The notes beneath the pieces were generated by a model, which saw only the letters and a program-made list of their open reading frames with translations, was not told the DNA's origin and searched no databases. Both the position numbers and the translations under genes were made by a program. DNA of 64,000 nucleotides from Nitrospira sp. CG24B (GTDB lineage Bacteria > Nitrospirota > Nitrospiria > Nitrospirales > Nitrospiraceae): NCBI GenBank assembly GCA_002869845.2, contig NEWS02000007.1, positions 293,475 to 357,474 of the forward strand, read 5' to 3'. This document shows positions 17,477-26,805 of this stretch, piece by piece (position 1 is the first letter of the stretch; every line of letters begins with the position of its first letter).

Positions 17477-20098
17477 ATGACCCGCCCCATCATCCTTTCA
17501 TTGTCTCATTGCACCGATCTCGATCTTGTAGGCGGAAAGGCCGTTGGGCTCGCTCGGCTCATTGCGGGTGGGTTCCCTGTTCCTCAAGGGTTCTGCGTTA
17601 CCACAGAAGCTTATACGCAGTATATACATGCGTCAGGATTTATTGTGCATGAGGAGTGGCAGAGGGTCGGCGCATTATCAGGAAACGAGCGAGCATCGGT
17701 GCTGGCGGGCTGCCGGGAACGGATTGGACGGATAGAGATTTCCCAACTTGCCGCTCAATGTGTGACTGCGCTCCAGACTCTTGATCAGCCGCCGAACACT
17801 CGCTGGGCCGTCCGGTCGTCGGCCACGAATGAGGATGCGGCTCATACCAGCTTTGCTGGGCTCTATCGCACTCACCTCGGCGTGGCGCTCTCAGACATTG
17901 AGGCCGCGCTGAAAGACCTCTGGGCCTCGCTCTGGGAAGAACGAGTGGTGAGCTACCAGACTCGACAGAGCAACCCCATGGCTCCGAGAATGGCTGTGGT
18001 GATCCAACCAATGGTCGAGGCGCAATCGGCCGGAGTCGCCTATTCAATACACCCTGTGACTGGACGATCGAATCACGTGACGATTAACGCCGTACTTGGG
18101 CTCGCAGCGCCACTCGTCGACGGCACGGTTGCGCCAGACCAGTATGTCGTAGAAGTGACCAACGAAGGACAACCGATTCGGATTCGTCGACGCATGCTTG
18201 CCCGTAAGTACGAACGGCTATTGGTTTCGAGTGAGGGACTGCGCACCGATCCGCTCGACGGAGTGACCACACTCCAATCGTCACTCACTGATGTTCAGCT
18301 TTTTTCCCTCGCCGAGACTGCCAAACACATCGAACGGTCCTTCGGACGGCCAATAGATCTCGAATGGGCGTTTGATACCCGACAATTGTGGATCCTGCAA
18401 GCCAGGCCGATTACCGCCGTCCGCCCTTCCTCCGATCTCACCAATGATGACTGCGAGTGGTCGCGCACGAACTTCAAAGAGACGCTGCCTGAACTGCCGA
18501 GCCTGCTGAGCCTCTCCTTTCTTGAACGGTTCATGGACGCCTACATCCTCTCGCATTATAGAAGACTTGGATGCCGTATCCCTGACGGACTCACGTCGGT
18601 CCGCGTGCTGAACGGACGCCCGTACTTGAACGTCACTCTTTTCCATATCCTCATCGCTCAACTTCGTGGAGACCCCTCCATGAATACCGAACAGATGGGG
18701 GGTAAGCCACTACAGACCGTGCCACAGGTCCAGCCACTCAGTGGGTTCGCCTTTGTCCGCGCGAGTTGGATGGTGTGGGCAGAAATGCGACGGGTGGAAC
18801 GATCGGGCCCGCGTCTGTTTGAGGAAATGAAGGCGCTGGCCACAACATATCGTCGTGATCACATTCTACACCTCTCCGTAGAGGAACTCGTGCCCGAGCT
18901 CGACAAGCTCGGCCCCTGGTTAGAGAGCCGTGAAGTCACGTTTGGCATTGCCGGGGGAGTTGGACAATGCCTACAGATTTTCAGCCAGCACTTACCTCAA
19001 TGGCTTGGTCCAGACTGGAGAAATCTGCTGAATGCTGCCCTCCAAGGGCAAGGGACCGTCATCAGCGCACAGCAGATTCTCCGGCTCGCTGAGCTTACGG
19101 ACATCGCCAGAGATGAAGCAGTAGCGAACGCATTTCTTATAGCCGAACCATGGAACCCATCGACGTTTCGGATGGCTCTCGCCGACACCACGTTTCTGCA
19201 TGCCTTCGACAGGTACCTGGAGGATTATGGCCATCGCGCGGTTGGCGAATCAGACGTCATGGCCCCGCGTCTCGCCGATAATCCAGAATCGATCCTCGCT
19301 ATCTTGCGTACCCAACTGATCTCCGCCGCTCCTTCTCAGAAAACCATTCGCTCCCGCCAAGACAAGACGAAAGCTGCTGCGCTGGATCAGATCAAACGGC
19401 GAATCGGCTGGCGTCTGGACAGATGGGCCCTCTTCTTGTGGTGTTACCGTAGATTGGGCCGGTTCTTTGCTCTGCGTGAAGCCAACCGGCACCACCTGAT
19501 GTATTACTCAATCGCGATTCGCACCCTCTTGCTGCGCCTCGGAGAACTGTTGGTCGAGCGGGGCCAGCTCAACCACCGCGACGATATCTTTTTTTTGACG
19601 ATCAGCGATCGAGCCGCCCTGTTGGCTGGAAGCACACGAGACTGGAAGGCTGAGATTCGGGTACGGCGAACTGAGCACGAGCACGACGCACAACTTGAAG
19701 TTCCTGACACAGTCTGCGACTGGGAAACGGCAAGCGAACAGACCCTGACCTCTGATAAATCTGAACAAAACGGCATCTTGTCGGGTATGCCGATTAGCGT
19801 GGGAACCGTGGCAGGTCTAGTTCGAACGATCCGTTCAGCGGCAGATTGGGACAACGTGAGGCCCGGGGAGATACTGGTGGTCTCCGTTATCGATCCCGGC
19901 TTGGCTCCTCTCTTCGGTCTTGCTGGAGGCCTGATCGCGGAAATGGGTGGCACGCTGTCTCACGGAGCCATCATTGCGCGCGAATATGGACTCCCAACCA
20001 TCGCCAATGTCGCAGGCGCCATGACACAACTGGCTGATGGAATGCAGGTCTCCATTGATGCCGGATCAGGGACCATTCGTATAGAGCCATTTCCATAA
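17477..20098 (+). CDS. PEP-synthase-like dikinase with rifampicin-phosphotransferase layout
   Basis: 873 residues. The N-terminal part (about 1-315) is a PPDK/PEP-synthase ATP-grasp domain, with GGKAVGLARL, RSSATNEDAAHTSFAGL and LEWAFD near its end. The middle (about 325-760) matches no TIM-barrel PEP-binding domain. The swivelling phosphohistidine domain is at the very end, with GGTLSHGAIIAREYGLP and the histidine near residue 829. PEP synthase has this histidine domain in the middle, whereas rifampicin phosphotransferase (about 865 residues) has it last. The acceptor is therefore unknown and the PEP synthase label would be wrong. Confidence 0.8.
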   Translation: MTRPIILSLSHCTDLDLVGGKAVGLARLIAGGFPVPQGFCVTTEAYTQYIHASGFIVHEEWQRVGALSGNERASVLAGCRERIGRIEISQLAAQCVTALQTLDQPPNTRWAVRSSATNEDAAHTSFAGLYRTHLGVALSDIEAALKDLWASLWEERVVSYQTRQSNPMAPRMAVVIQPMVEAQSAGVAYSIHPVTGRSNHVTINAVLGLAAPLVDGTVAPDQYVVEVTNEGQPIRIRRRMLARKYERLLVSSEGLRTDPLDGVTTLQSSLTDVQLFSLAETAKHIERSFGRPIDLEWAFDTRQLWILQARPITAVRPSSDLTNDDCEWSRTNFKETLPELPSLLSLSFLERFMDAYILSHYRRLGCRIPDGLTSVRVLNGRPYLNVTLFHILIAQLRGDPSMNTEQMGGKPLQTVPQVQPLSGFAFVRASWMVWAEMRRVERSGPRLFEEMKALATTYRRDHILHLSVEELVPELDKLGPWLESREVTFGIAGGVGQCLQIFSQHLPQWLGPDWRNLLNAALQGQGTVISAQQILRLAELTDIARDEAVANAFLIAEPWNPSTFRMALADTTFLHAFDRYLEDYGHRAVGESDVMAPRLADNPESILAILRTQLISAAPSQKTIRSRQDKTKAAALDQIKRRIGWRLDRWALFLWCYRRLGRFFALREANRHHLMYYSIAIRTLLLRLGELLVERGQLNHRDDIFFLTISDRAALLAGSTRDWKAEIRVRRTEHEHDAQLEVPDTVCDWETASEQTLTSDKSEQNGILSGMPISVGTVAGLVRTIRSAADWDNVRPGEILVVSVIDPGLAPLFGLAGGLIAEMGGTLSHGAIIAREYGLPTIANVAGAMTQLADGMQVSIDAGSGTIRIEPFP

Positions 20099-20229
20099 CT
20101 TGCCATTGACTAGAGCTGATCGATCCAGGCCTTCTGCTCCTTGACCTTTTTCAATTCCTTGCGTAGTCTTCGATCAAATTTTCAGTCTTCACGCTATATG
20201 TAGCGGTTCATTGCATTGGGACTAGTGAC

Positions 20230-21600
20230 ATGGATCAATCACTCGTTGACATCATCCCCCTCGCAATCGGTTTCGGGGCAGGCCTGCTCCTGGGCGGGGT
20301 GTTTGCCGGACTGTGGATCACCAGCCGTCTCCGACCTCAAGCTCAGCGGGCGGAAGCAATGGTGGATGAGCTGCGACGACAGGTGGACCAAGAACGAGAC
20401 GCGATTGCCTCTCTCCGCCACGAGTTGTCCGACACTCAACACGCACGGGTCACCGCGGAAACCAGAATGGAGGACGCCGCTCGCCAGCTCACAGACCAGA
20501 AAGTCCTGATTGATCACACACGCCAGGAACTCATGGGGTCATTCCAGGCTCTGTCCGGCGAAGCGTTGAAGCAAAATAACGAGGCATTCTTGAAGCTCGC
20601 CGCCGTGTCGTTTGAAAGCCTTCACGTCAAAGCAGAGGGTGACTTGGCGCAACGGCAACAGGCTGTCGATGGGCTGGTCCGTCCACTTCAAGAATCCCTG
20701 CAACGCTACGATGAACAGTTGCGCTTGTTGGAGCAATCTCGGCAGTCGGCCTACGGCGGATTGGATCAACATTTGAAGTCGCTCGCGGAATCACAGCAAC
20801 GGTTGCAGCTGGAGACTGGAAACTTAGTCAAGGCCTTGCGGGCTCCGACCGTACGAGGCCAATGGGGCGAGTTGACGCTGAAGCGAGTCGCCGAATTGGC
20901 AGGCATGGTCGACCACTGCGATTTTATCGAACAACCGTCTGTCACGGGCGACGATGGGCGTTTCCGACCGGATATGGTCGTGCAGTTGCCTGGCGGACGC
21001 CAAATTATCGTGGATGCGAAGACCGTGCTGTCTGCGTACCTCGATGCCCATGAAGCCCAGAGCGAGGCCCAACAGCTGGAAGCCTTGCGCCGCCACGCAG
21101 CCCAGGTTAAGAGCCGTATGGACGAGTTGTCGCTGAAAGCGTACTGGACACAGTTCGACCGCGCGCCGGAATTTGTCGTGCTGTTTCTCCCGGGTGAGCA
21201 ATTCCTCGGCGCGGCCCTGGACCAGAACCCCCGGCTCATTGAAGAGGGCTTCGCAAACGGAATCGTGCTGGCAACCCCGGCGACGCTCATCGCGTTACTC
21301 CGCGCGGTTGCGTACGGCTGGCGCCAAGAACGAATGACCGCCCATGCCGAAGAAGCCGGTCGGTTGGGCAAAGAACTGTATGAGCGCATGGCGGTGCTGG
21401 CTGAACATATGAACGATGTCGGTCAGGCCTTGGGCAAAAGCGTATCGGCGTACAACCGGGCCGTCGGTTCTCTTGAAACACGCATTCTTCCCGCAGCCCG
21501 ACGCTTCAAAGAATTGGGCGTCTCGTCGGATCGAGACATCCCGGTGCTGGAGTCGACAGGAATAGTTCCACGTAAAATCTTGCCGTTTGATATCGAATGA
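20230..21600 (+). CDS. rmuC: DNA recombination protein RmuC
   Basis: 456 residues: one N-terminal membrane helix (about 8-30), a long coiled coil (about 35-190), then the conserved RmuC nuclease-like core with VRGQWGELTLKRVAE, DMVVQLPGG, IIVDAKTVLSAYL and VVLFLPGEQFL. The family limits certain inversions and replication-linked rearrangements and is related to restriction-endonuclease folds. The ATG at 20230 is preferred because the helix starts directly after it. The MazG-like gene follows after 10 bases. Confidence 0.9.
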   Translation: MDQSLVDIIPLAIGFGAGLLLGGVFAGLWITSRLRPQAQRAEAMVDELRRQVDQERDAIASLRHELSDTQHARVTAETRMEDAARQLTDQKVLIDHTRQELMGSFQALSGEALKQNNEAFLKLAAVSFESLHVKAEGDLAQRQQAVDGLVRPLQESLQRYDEQLRLLEQSRQSAYGGLDQHLKSLAESQQRLQLETGNLVKALRAPTVRGQWGELTLKRVAELAGMVDHCDFIEQPSVTGDDGRFRPDMVVQLPGGRQIIVDAKTVLSAYLDAHEAQSEAQQLEALRRHAAQVKSRMDELSLKAYWTQFDRAPEFVVLFLPGEQFLGAALDQNPRLIEEGFANGIVLATPATLIALLRAVAYGWRQERMTAHAEEAGRLGKELYERMAVLAEHMNDVGQALGKSVSAYNRAVGSLETRILPAARRFKELGVSSDRDIPVLESTGIVPRKILPFDIE

Positions 21601-21610
21601 AGGAGCAGGC

Positions 21611-22042
21611 ATGACCGACGAACAAGCCATGGTCGAAGCATTTCATCGCAAGTTCGAGATCGTCGTACAGACCGCACCGAGTGATGTGAATGTGGAGACG
21701 AAGCACCTCCGCGTTCGACTCATTCAGGAAGAGTTCGACGAATTGAAGGAAGCCATGGCCTCCGGAAATCTTGCTGCGGTGGCCAAAGAAATGGCAGATC
21801 TTCTGTATGTGACCTATGGAACCGCGGTTTCCTACGGGATCGATATGGAACCGGTGTTTCAGGAAGTCCACCGGTCGAATCTGAGCAAAATCGGCGGCTA
21901 CAAGCGGGCGGATGGAAAGTGGGTGAAGCCCCCCACCTATTCGCCGGCAAAGATCGAACCGATTTTGGAGGTCCAACGTGAGCAACTGCCGGCGGAGCGG
22001 CTATCGGTGCATGATACCGCCGGTGTGTCCCAGAGTTCATGA
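21611..22042 (+). CDS. MazG/PRA-PH-like nucleotide pyrophosphohydrolase
   Basis: 143 residues starting at ATG 21611 (AGGAG upstream). The all-alpha NTP-pyrophosphatase pattern is visible: LIQEEFDELKEAM then AVAKEMADLLYVTYGTA, giving the ExxE...ExxD metal-binding set. The C-terminal VHRSNLSKIGGYKRADGKWVKPPTY is typical of a phosphoribosyl-ATP-pyrophosphatase-like family found in phages and bacteria. It probably hydrolyses non-canonical or signalling nucleotides; the substrate is unknown. Its stop overlaps the PilZ gene start (ATGA). Confidence 0.75.
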   Translation: MTDEQAMVEAFHRKFEIVVQTAPSDVNVETKHLRVRLIQEEFDELKEAMASGNLAAVAKEMADLLYVTYGTAVSYGIDMEPVFQEVHRSNLSKIGGYKRADGKWVKPPTYSPAKIEPILEVQREQLPAERLSVHDTAGVSQSS

Positions 22043-22638
22043 GAGATCCACACTGCCCAAGTTGCGGAACCCCCTTCGTTCGAGTCGTCTATGACGAGGG
22101 AACCGTCGAGCGAATCTTGAATCGCTTCAGGATGTTCTCATTCCGTTGCCAACTCTGCACTGCACATTTTCGTGTCTATCGGGCTCAGCCCCCAGCCCAG
22201 CCCTCCGTCTCGGATCGCCGGCAATACAAACGACTACCCGTGTCGTTCAGGGCCAACCTGCTTGCAGGAAACGCCAGGCGGATGGACAATCGCGTGACGG
22301 ATATCTCCATGGGAGGTTGCACGCTCGAGACGACGTCAACCTTGCCTCAGGGCTCGTTTATCGAGCTGGTCATCAAACCGGCTTCCAATGAAGAACCCAT
22401 TAAGATTGGGACAGCCATGGTGTGTTCTTCGCGACCGGAATCAATGGGCATCCGATTCCTCGAAATGGTGGCAGATGATAAGAACCGCCTAAGTCAGGTC
22501 ATCCTCAGCTTGCTGGTAGGACAAAGCCTCCATCATATTGTACGTTTTCGAGAGAGAGTGGAATTCCACGCCAACGTCTTTCGCACCCTCCACTTCCATA
22601 AAACTCGCCGGGCGCTTGCCGTCATAGTAGATTTCTGA
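22039..22638 (+). CDS. PilZ-domain protein with N-terminal zinc knuckles, altered C-terminus
   Basis: N-terminal CPSCG and CQLC form a zinc ribbon. A PilZ domain follows at about residues 54-150 with [10 protein letters not shown] (the RxxxR c-di-GMP switch) and DISMGGC (the D/NxSxxG motif), so it probably binds c-di-GMP. From about residue 165 the frame runs antisense through the remaining dapL sequence, so the last 30 or so residues are probably not native. See the dapL pseudogene: one break appears to have clipped both genes. Confidence 0.75.
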   Translation: MRDPHCPSCGTPFVRVVYDEGTVERILNRFRMFSFRCQLCTAHFRVYRAQPPAQPSVSDRRQYKRLPVSFRANLLAGNARRMDNRVTDISMGGCTLETTSTLPQGSFIELVIKPASNEEPIKIGTAMVCSSRPESMGIRFLEMVADDKNRLSQVILSLLVGQSLHHIVRFRERVEFHANVFRTLHFHKTRRALAVIVDF

Positions 22639-23274
22639 GTAGGCCGCGTCATGGCAGATGATGATTTGATTGTCCTGTGCGAACGCGATGGCCCGCTTAA
22701 AGTAGTCCTTCGTCATAATCACGGACGTGGGATTATTCGGAGAATTCAACCACATCAGTTTGGCTTTCTTGGCGACATCCTTTGGGATCGCATTCAGATC
22801 CGGCAGGAATCCATTGGCTTTTGTCAGCGGCATGATGTGCGACACACCACCTGAAAAGCCGGTACCGACGGGATAGACCGGATAGCCGGGGCTGGGAACA
22901 AGCACGATATCGCCGGGATCGACAAAGGCAAGGTGGATATGCCCAATGCCCTCTTTTGAACCAATGAGGGTCAGGACCTCGTTGGTTGGATCAAGCGTTA
23001 CATTAAACCGGCGCTTGTACCAACCAGCCACGGCTTTTCTGAACGACAGCATCCCTTCATAGGAGGGATATTGGTGATGCGTGGGATCCTTAGCCGCTTT
23101 GGCCAAGCTATCGATGATCGGCGCAGGCGTCGGCAAATCAGGGTCGCCGATGCCAAGGTTGATGATATCCACACCACGCGCGATGGCTTCTTGCTTCATT
23201 TTATCGATGGCGGCAAACAAGTAAGGAGGCAGCGTCTTGATGCGTGCCGCAACTTCAATCGGGAAACCGGCCAT
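22489..23274 (-). pseudogene. dapL: LL-diaminopimelate aminotransferase, 3'-truncated
   Basis: Residues 1-246 are an excellent Dap[46 protein letters not shown] and HSLSKTYNM with the PLP lysine at residue 243. The family continues with TGWR and about 140 more residues. Here the frame instead reads 14 unrelated residues, which are the antisense of the PilZ gene, then stops. The break lies near 22530-22534. The lost part forms much of the small domain and active site, so activity is unlikely. The continuation is absent in all frames nearby, so this is a deletion, rearrangement or misjoin rather than a frameshift. Confidence 0.85.
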
Positions 23275-23405
23275 TATGATCTTGCTCCTTTCGAGATGAG
23301 TTCACAAATTGGAACGTGACAAGGTTAGAAAGTGCGGAGAAGAACCTTCTAATTGTTAGACGTTCAAGCTGAAGGCGTTAGGTTACTTCAGAGACGCGCC
23401 GGCAA

Positions 23406-24092
23406 TCAACGTGTAGGACGAAGAAGGTGGCCAATGAGCCAATCAGCCATTTCATGGAGTTGCGGGAGTCGCGGCAGCGCGGTAGCCTTGATCTCTTGAG
23501 CGGCAAGACGCGCTTTCATCAAATCCGAGGCACATTCTCGGCACAACGAGTCAATACCGTCTTCTTCCATTTCCACATGAAAGAGCAGGCCATAGGCGCG
23601 ATCGCCATAACGAAATGCCTGGAGTGGCGCAATGTCCGATCCGGCCAAAGGTACACAGTCTTTTGGTAAATCAAATATCTCTCCGTGCCATTCAAAGACC
23701 TCGAAGGATTCCGGACCAGCCCCAAACACAGGGTCCGTTTTCCCCTCATTGGTCAACTGGATAGGTGTCATACCAATCTCGAGCGCCTTGCCTGGGCACA
23801 CGGTCACACCGAGTGCCTTCGCCATAAACTGGCTCCCAAGGCACACCCCGATCACTGGCTTGTTGGACAAAAGCGCAGATCTGATGAAGGCGGCCTCTTC
23901 GGCAATCCATGCGTCAGAATCATTCACTGACATCGGCCCGCCCATCACAATCAGGAGATCCCCAGAATCCTTGGGCAACCCGTCTTGCGGGACCAGACAG
24001 GTCTCTAGGCTCACTCCGCGCGTTGTAAGAGCCGCTGCGAAAGCCCCTGGACCTTCGAAAGGAACATGTTGAAGACAGATGGCCTTAGTCAT
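23406..24092 (-). CDS. Class-I glutamine amidotransferase-like protein
   Basis: 228 residues of the GMP-synthase-like GATase1 family. MGGPMSVND, the nucleophile elbow GVCLGSQ with catalytic cysteine, EWHGEIFDLP and LLFHVEME with the catalytic histidine are present. There is no synthetase domain, so it is a stand-alone amidotransferase or peptidase-like enzyme of unknown acceptor. A degenerate fragment of a second copy lies about 2.8 kb away (26806-26910). Confidence 0.82.
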   Translation of the reverse strand: MTKAICLQHVPFEGPGAFAAALTTRGVSLETCLVPQDGLPKDSGDLLIVMGGPMSVNDSDAWIAEEAAFIRSALLSNKPVIGVCLGSQFMAKALGVTVCPGKALEIGMTPIQLTNEGKTDPVFGAGPESFEVFEWHGEIFDLPKDCVPLAGSDIAPLQAFRYGDRAYGLLFHVEMEEDGIDSLCRECASDLMKARLAAQEIKATALPRLPQLHEMADWLIGHLLRPTR

Positions 24093-24131
24093 ATACGCAT
24101 CAGGATGAATGATCGTGACCGAGCGTCAGAA

Positions 24132-24167
24132 CCTGGACTTTCGCTGGCTGGATACATACACTGTCCT
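24132..24167 (+). repeat. 36-bp dispersed repeat, copy 1
   Basis: The segment beginning CCTGGACTTTCG and containing GGATACATACACTGTC recurs at 26266-26302 with few mismatches. Both copies are intergenic and flank the GH13 gene in the same orientation. Confidence 0.65.
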
Positions 24168-24220
24168 CTACAGACGCAGCAAGCAAAGAATCTCTCACCC
24201 GAACGCATGAGGGGTCTCAC

Positions 24221-26176
24221 ATGCCTACCCCCGCTGCTCAAGATCTCCTTAGTCGGCCAGCACCTCAGAACCTCACGGACATCGCCTTGCCACGACGCGT
24301 GAGGTTTCACTCGTCGCCAGGAGACTGGCGCGACGAAGTTCTCTACTTTCTCCTCGTCGATCGATTCAGCGATGGGCGAGAAGCGTCACGGCCTCTCCTT
24401 GATCGTACCCGTCGTGCGGCATTTCGACCTCACGGGCACCACCGACAACCGTGGCGATGGGATCGCTGGGCCGAATCCGGCGCGCATCGGTGGCAAGGGG
24501 GAACGCTTAAAGGTGTGGAATCCAAGCTTGGCTATCTGCATGACCTCGGTATCACTGCGCTGTGGTTAAGCCCAGTATTTAAGCAGCGCGGTCACCTTAA
24601 TACGTTTCATGGTTACGGCATTCAACATTTTTTAGATGTCGATCCTCGATTCGGCACGAGAAACGATCTAGTCGCCCTCGTCGATGCGGCGCATGCTCGT
24701 GGCATGCGGATCATCCTGGACATTATTTTCAATCATTCCGGGTTCAATTGGGTCTATCCGGGAGGGGCCAAGGAACCTGTCTACAAACCGTTTCCGGATC
24801 GCTACCCATTCGGTTCATGGCTGGGCCGGAGCGGGGAAGAAGTCGGTAACCATGTGGATGACCATGAGGCCGGAGTCTGGCCGGCTGAGATGCAGGCCAT
24901 CGATTCCTATACTCGGGCAGGCGTTGGAAATCTCGGGGGCGGCAGCCTGGACGATCCGAATGCGGAACACAAGCGAACGGACTTTTTCACGCTACGGGAT
25001 TTCTCGCTCAGTACGCCGGGTGTCCTTGATCATCTGGCGGCTTGTTATCGCTACTGGATTGCCCTGACGGATTGCGATGGTTTCCGCATTGATACGTTGA
25101 AACATGTGTCCTACGAGGAGGGGCGAAATTTCTGCGGTGCCATCAAGGAGTTCTCTGCGAATCTTGGCAAGACTAACTTTTTGCTCGTTGGGGAAGTCGC
25201 GGGGGGTGATTTTGCGCAAGATCGCTACCTCGATGTGCTTGGACGCAATCTTGATGCCGCCCTCGATATCGGCGGGATGCGGATGACGCTTCAGAATGTG
25301 GCGAAGGGGCTAGCCCCTCCGCAGACCTACTTCGATGGCTTCGATGCCGGCAAAGCGGAGATGGGATCGCATCGGAATATCGGTCAGCGGCATGTTTCCA
25401 TCCTGGATGATCACGACCATGTGTTTGGTCACAAGATCCGCTTCTCCAGCGAAGCAGCCTCGGAAGAACAGGTTGTCGCCGGCGTCGCACTGCAGCTCTT
25501 TACGCTGGGTATCCCCTGCATCTACTACGGAACAGAGCAGTCATTTGCCGGGCCGGAGGAGTCGGAGCGCCGATTTCTTCCCGGTTGGAAGGGTGGTGAC
25601 CATGCCGATCGGTACCTGCGCGAAGCCATGTTCGGCCCGGAGCATCCTCGGGCTTCCGGGCTTGCAGGCTTGACAGCAACCAATGGACTGGACCGAACCC
25701 TGCCGGGATTCGGACCGTTCGGAACGGCAGGCGCCCACTGCTTCGATCCACACTTTCACGCCTACCGCCGGCTTGCAGCCCTTGCTGCCATTCGCCAACG
25801 CTTTCCGGTGCTGCGCGTAGGGCGGCAATATTTACGACCGATCTCGCTATTCGACGGGCCATTCTTGCTTCGAGAGTCTGGAGAACTTGTCGCATGGTCA
25901 AGAATTCTCAGTGATGAAGAGGCCTTGTGCATTGTCAACGCCCATGGGACTCAGATACGTGGTGGTGATGTAATGGCAGACGCAGATCTCAACCAGCCTG
26001 ACATGGCATTTACTGTCGTAGCGAATAGCATGGAGGCTGGGGCTGGAACATCGGCTGGGATTGCCCATCCGGTTGGCTCACAGCTCTCGATCAAGCGGCG
26101 CTCCGACGGTACCGCCTTCGTAGAGATCCGTAATCTCGCACCGTCTGCCGTCATCGTGGCGGTCAATCATCCGTAG
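24221..26176 (+). CDS. GH13 alpha-amylase family enzyme
   Basis: 651 residues with all four GH13 regions: DIIFNHSG (I), DCDGFRIDTLKHV with the nucleophile aspartate (II), LLVGEVAGG with the acid/base glutamate (III) and ILDDHDHVFG (IV). FLLVDRFSDG begins the TIM barrel near residue 46 and GTEQSFAG follows region IV. No signal peptide is seen, so it is probably cytoplasmic and acts on glycogen, maltodextrin or trehalose-type sugars; specificity cannot be read. It is flanked by two copies of a short repeat. Confidence 0.85.
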   Translation: MPTPAAQDLLSRPAPQNLTDIALPRRVRFHSSPGDWRDEVLYFLLVDRFSDGREASRPLLDRTRRAAFRPHGHHRQPWRWDRWAESGAHRWQGGTLKGVESKLGYLHDLGITALWLSPVFKQRGHLNTFHGYGIQHFLDVDPRFGTRNDLVALVDAAHARGMRIILDIIFNHSGFNWVYPGGAKEPVYKPFPDRYPFGSWLGRSGEEVGNHVDDHEAGVWPAEMQAIDSYTRAGVGNLGGGSLDDPNAEHKRTDFFTLRDFSLSTPGVLDHLAACYRYWIALTDCDGFRIDTLKHVSYEEGRNFCGAIKEFSANLGKTNFLLVGEVAGGDFAQDRYLDVLGRNLDAALDIGGMRMTLQNVAKGLAPPQTYFDGFDAGKAEMGSHRNIGQRHVSILDDHDHVFGHKIRFSSEAASEEQVVAGVALQLFTLGIPCIYYGTEQSFAGPEESERRFLPGWKGGDHADRYLREAMFGPEHPRASGLAGLTATNGLDRTLPGFGPFGTAGAHCFDPHFHAYRRLAALAAIRQRFPVLRVGRQYLRPISLFDGPFLLRESGELVAWSRILSDEEALCIVNAHGTQIRGGDVMADADLNQPDMAFTVVANSMEAGAGTSAGIAHPVGSQLSIKRRSDGTAFVEIRNLAPSAVIVAVNHP

Positions 26177-26265
26177 GCGAGATGGCCTTCGAAGTAAATA
26201 TATTGGGAACAGCCAATCTTTGGACGTCTGCTTGACCTGAGGCAAGTGAAACAAAAAGGCTCTAG

Positions 26266-26302
26266 CCTGGACTTTCGCCTGAGGGATACATACACTGTCT
26301 TC
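26266..26302 (+). repeat. 36-bp dispersed repeat, copy 2
   Basis: Second copy of the element at 24132-24167, sharing CCTGGACTTTCGC and GGATACATACACTGTC. It lies about 70 bases upstream of the hicB start. Confidence 0.65.
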
Positions 26303-26368
26303 AGCTCGGCTCCAAGTGTAGGCTATTTTGCACGGGTAGCCACGACAGATTCTCAGAAAGAGGTTAGC

Positions 26369-26566
26369 ATGAAGTACCGTATTGCCCTGCACAAGTCGGA
26401 GGAAGGTTTTGCGGTTTCGGTTCCTGGACTTCCTGGATGCTGGTCCCAAGGTGCATCGGAACAGGAGGCTATTCAGAATATCCAGGATGCTATCCGCGAA
26501 TACTTGTCCGTCGTTGAGGATGAAATCCGAGGTCAAGACGTGCGCGAGATCGAAGTCGCGGTGTAG
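26369..26566 (+). CDS. hicB: HicB-like antitoxin
   Basis: 65 residues from ATG 26369 (AGAGG upstream). The pattern KSEEGFAVSVPGLPGCWSQGASEQEAIQNI is the HicB partial-RNase-H fold with the PGLPGC signature. It lacks a C-terminal DNA-binding helix, so it is the short HicB type. The adjacent hicA starts 2 bases after the stop, and antitoxin-first order is common for this pair. A direct effect on its own promoter is expected from the family but no operator is recognised. Confidence 0.85.
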   Translation: MKYRIALHKSEEGFAVSVPGLPGCWSQGASEQEAIQNIQDAIREYLSVVEDEIRGQDVREIEVAV

Positions 26567-26568
26567 CG

Positions 26569-26781
26569 TTGCCAAAGATTCCCGGAGTCAATCACCTCGC
26601 TGCCGTGCGAGCCCTGGAAAAGGCAGGCTTTCATGTCGCCCGTCAAGGAAAGCATATCGTGATGAGCAATGGACAACGCATCCTCACCATCCCTCGCCAC
26701 AATCCAGTCAATGCGATCACTATGGGTGGGATCGTTCGTGACGCTGGTCTGACTGTTGATGAGTTCCGGGCTCTGCTGTAG
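26569..26781 (+). CDS. hicA: HicA-like mRNA interferase toxin
   Basis: 70 residues with a TTG start at 26569. The dsRBD-like fold pattern is clear: GVNHLAAVRALEKAGFHVARQ, then GKHIVMSNG with the catalytic-type histidine, and a C-terminal GGIVRDAGLTVDEFRALL. Most HicA proteins have GSH before the catalytic histidine; here it is GKH. Partner HicB is immediately upstream, giving a complete type II toxin-antitoxin module. Confidence 0.83.
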   Translation: MPKIPGVNHLAAVRALEKAGFHVARQGKHIVMSNGQRILTIPRHNPVNAITMGGIVRDAGLTVDEFRALL

Positions 26782-26805
26782 CTCCTTCTCAGATTCTACC
26801 CTCAT

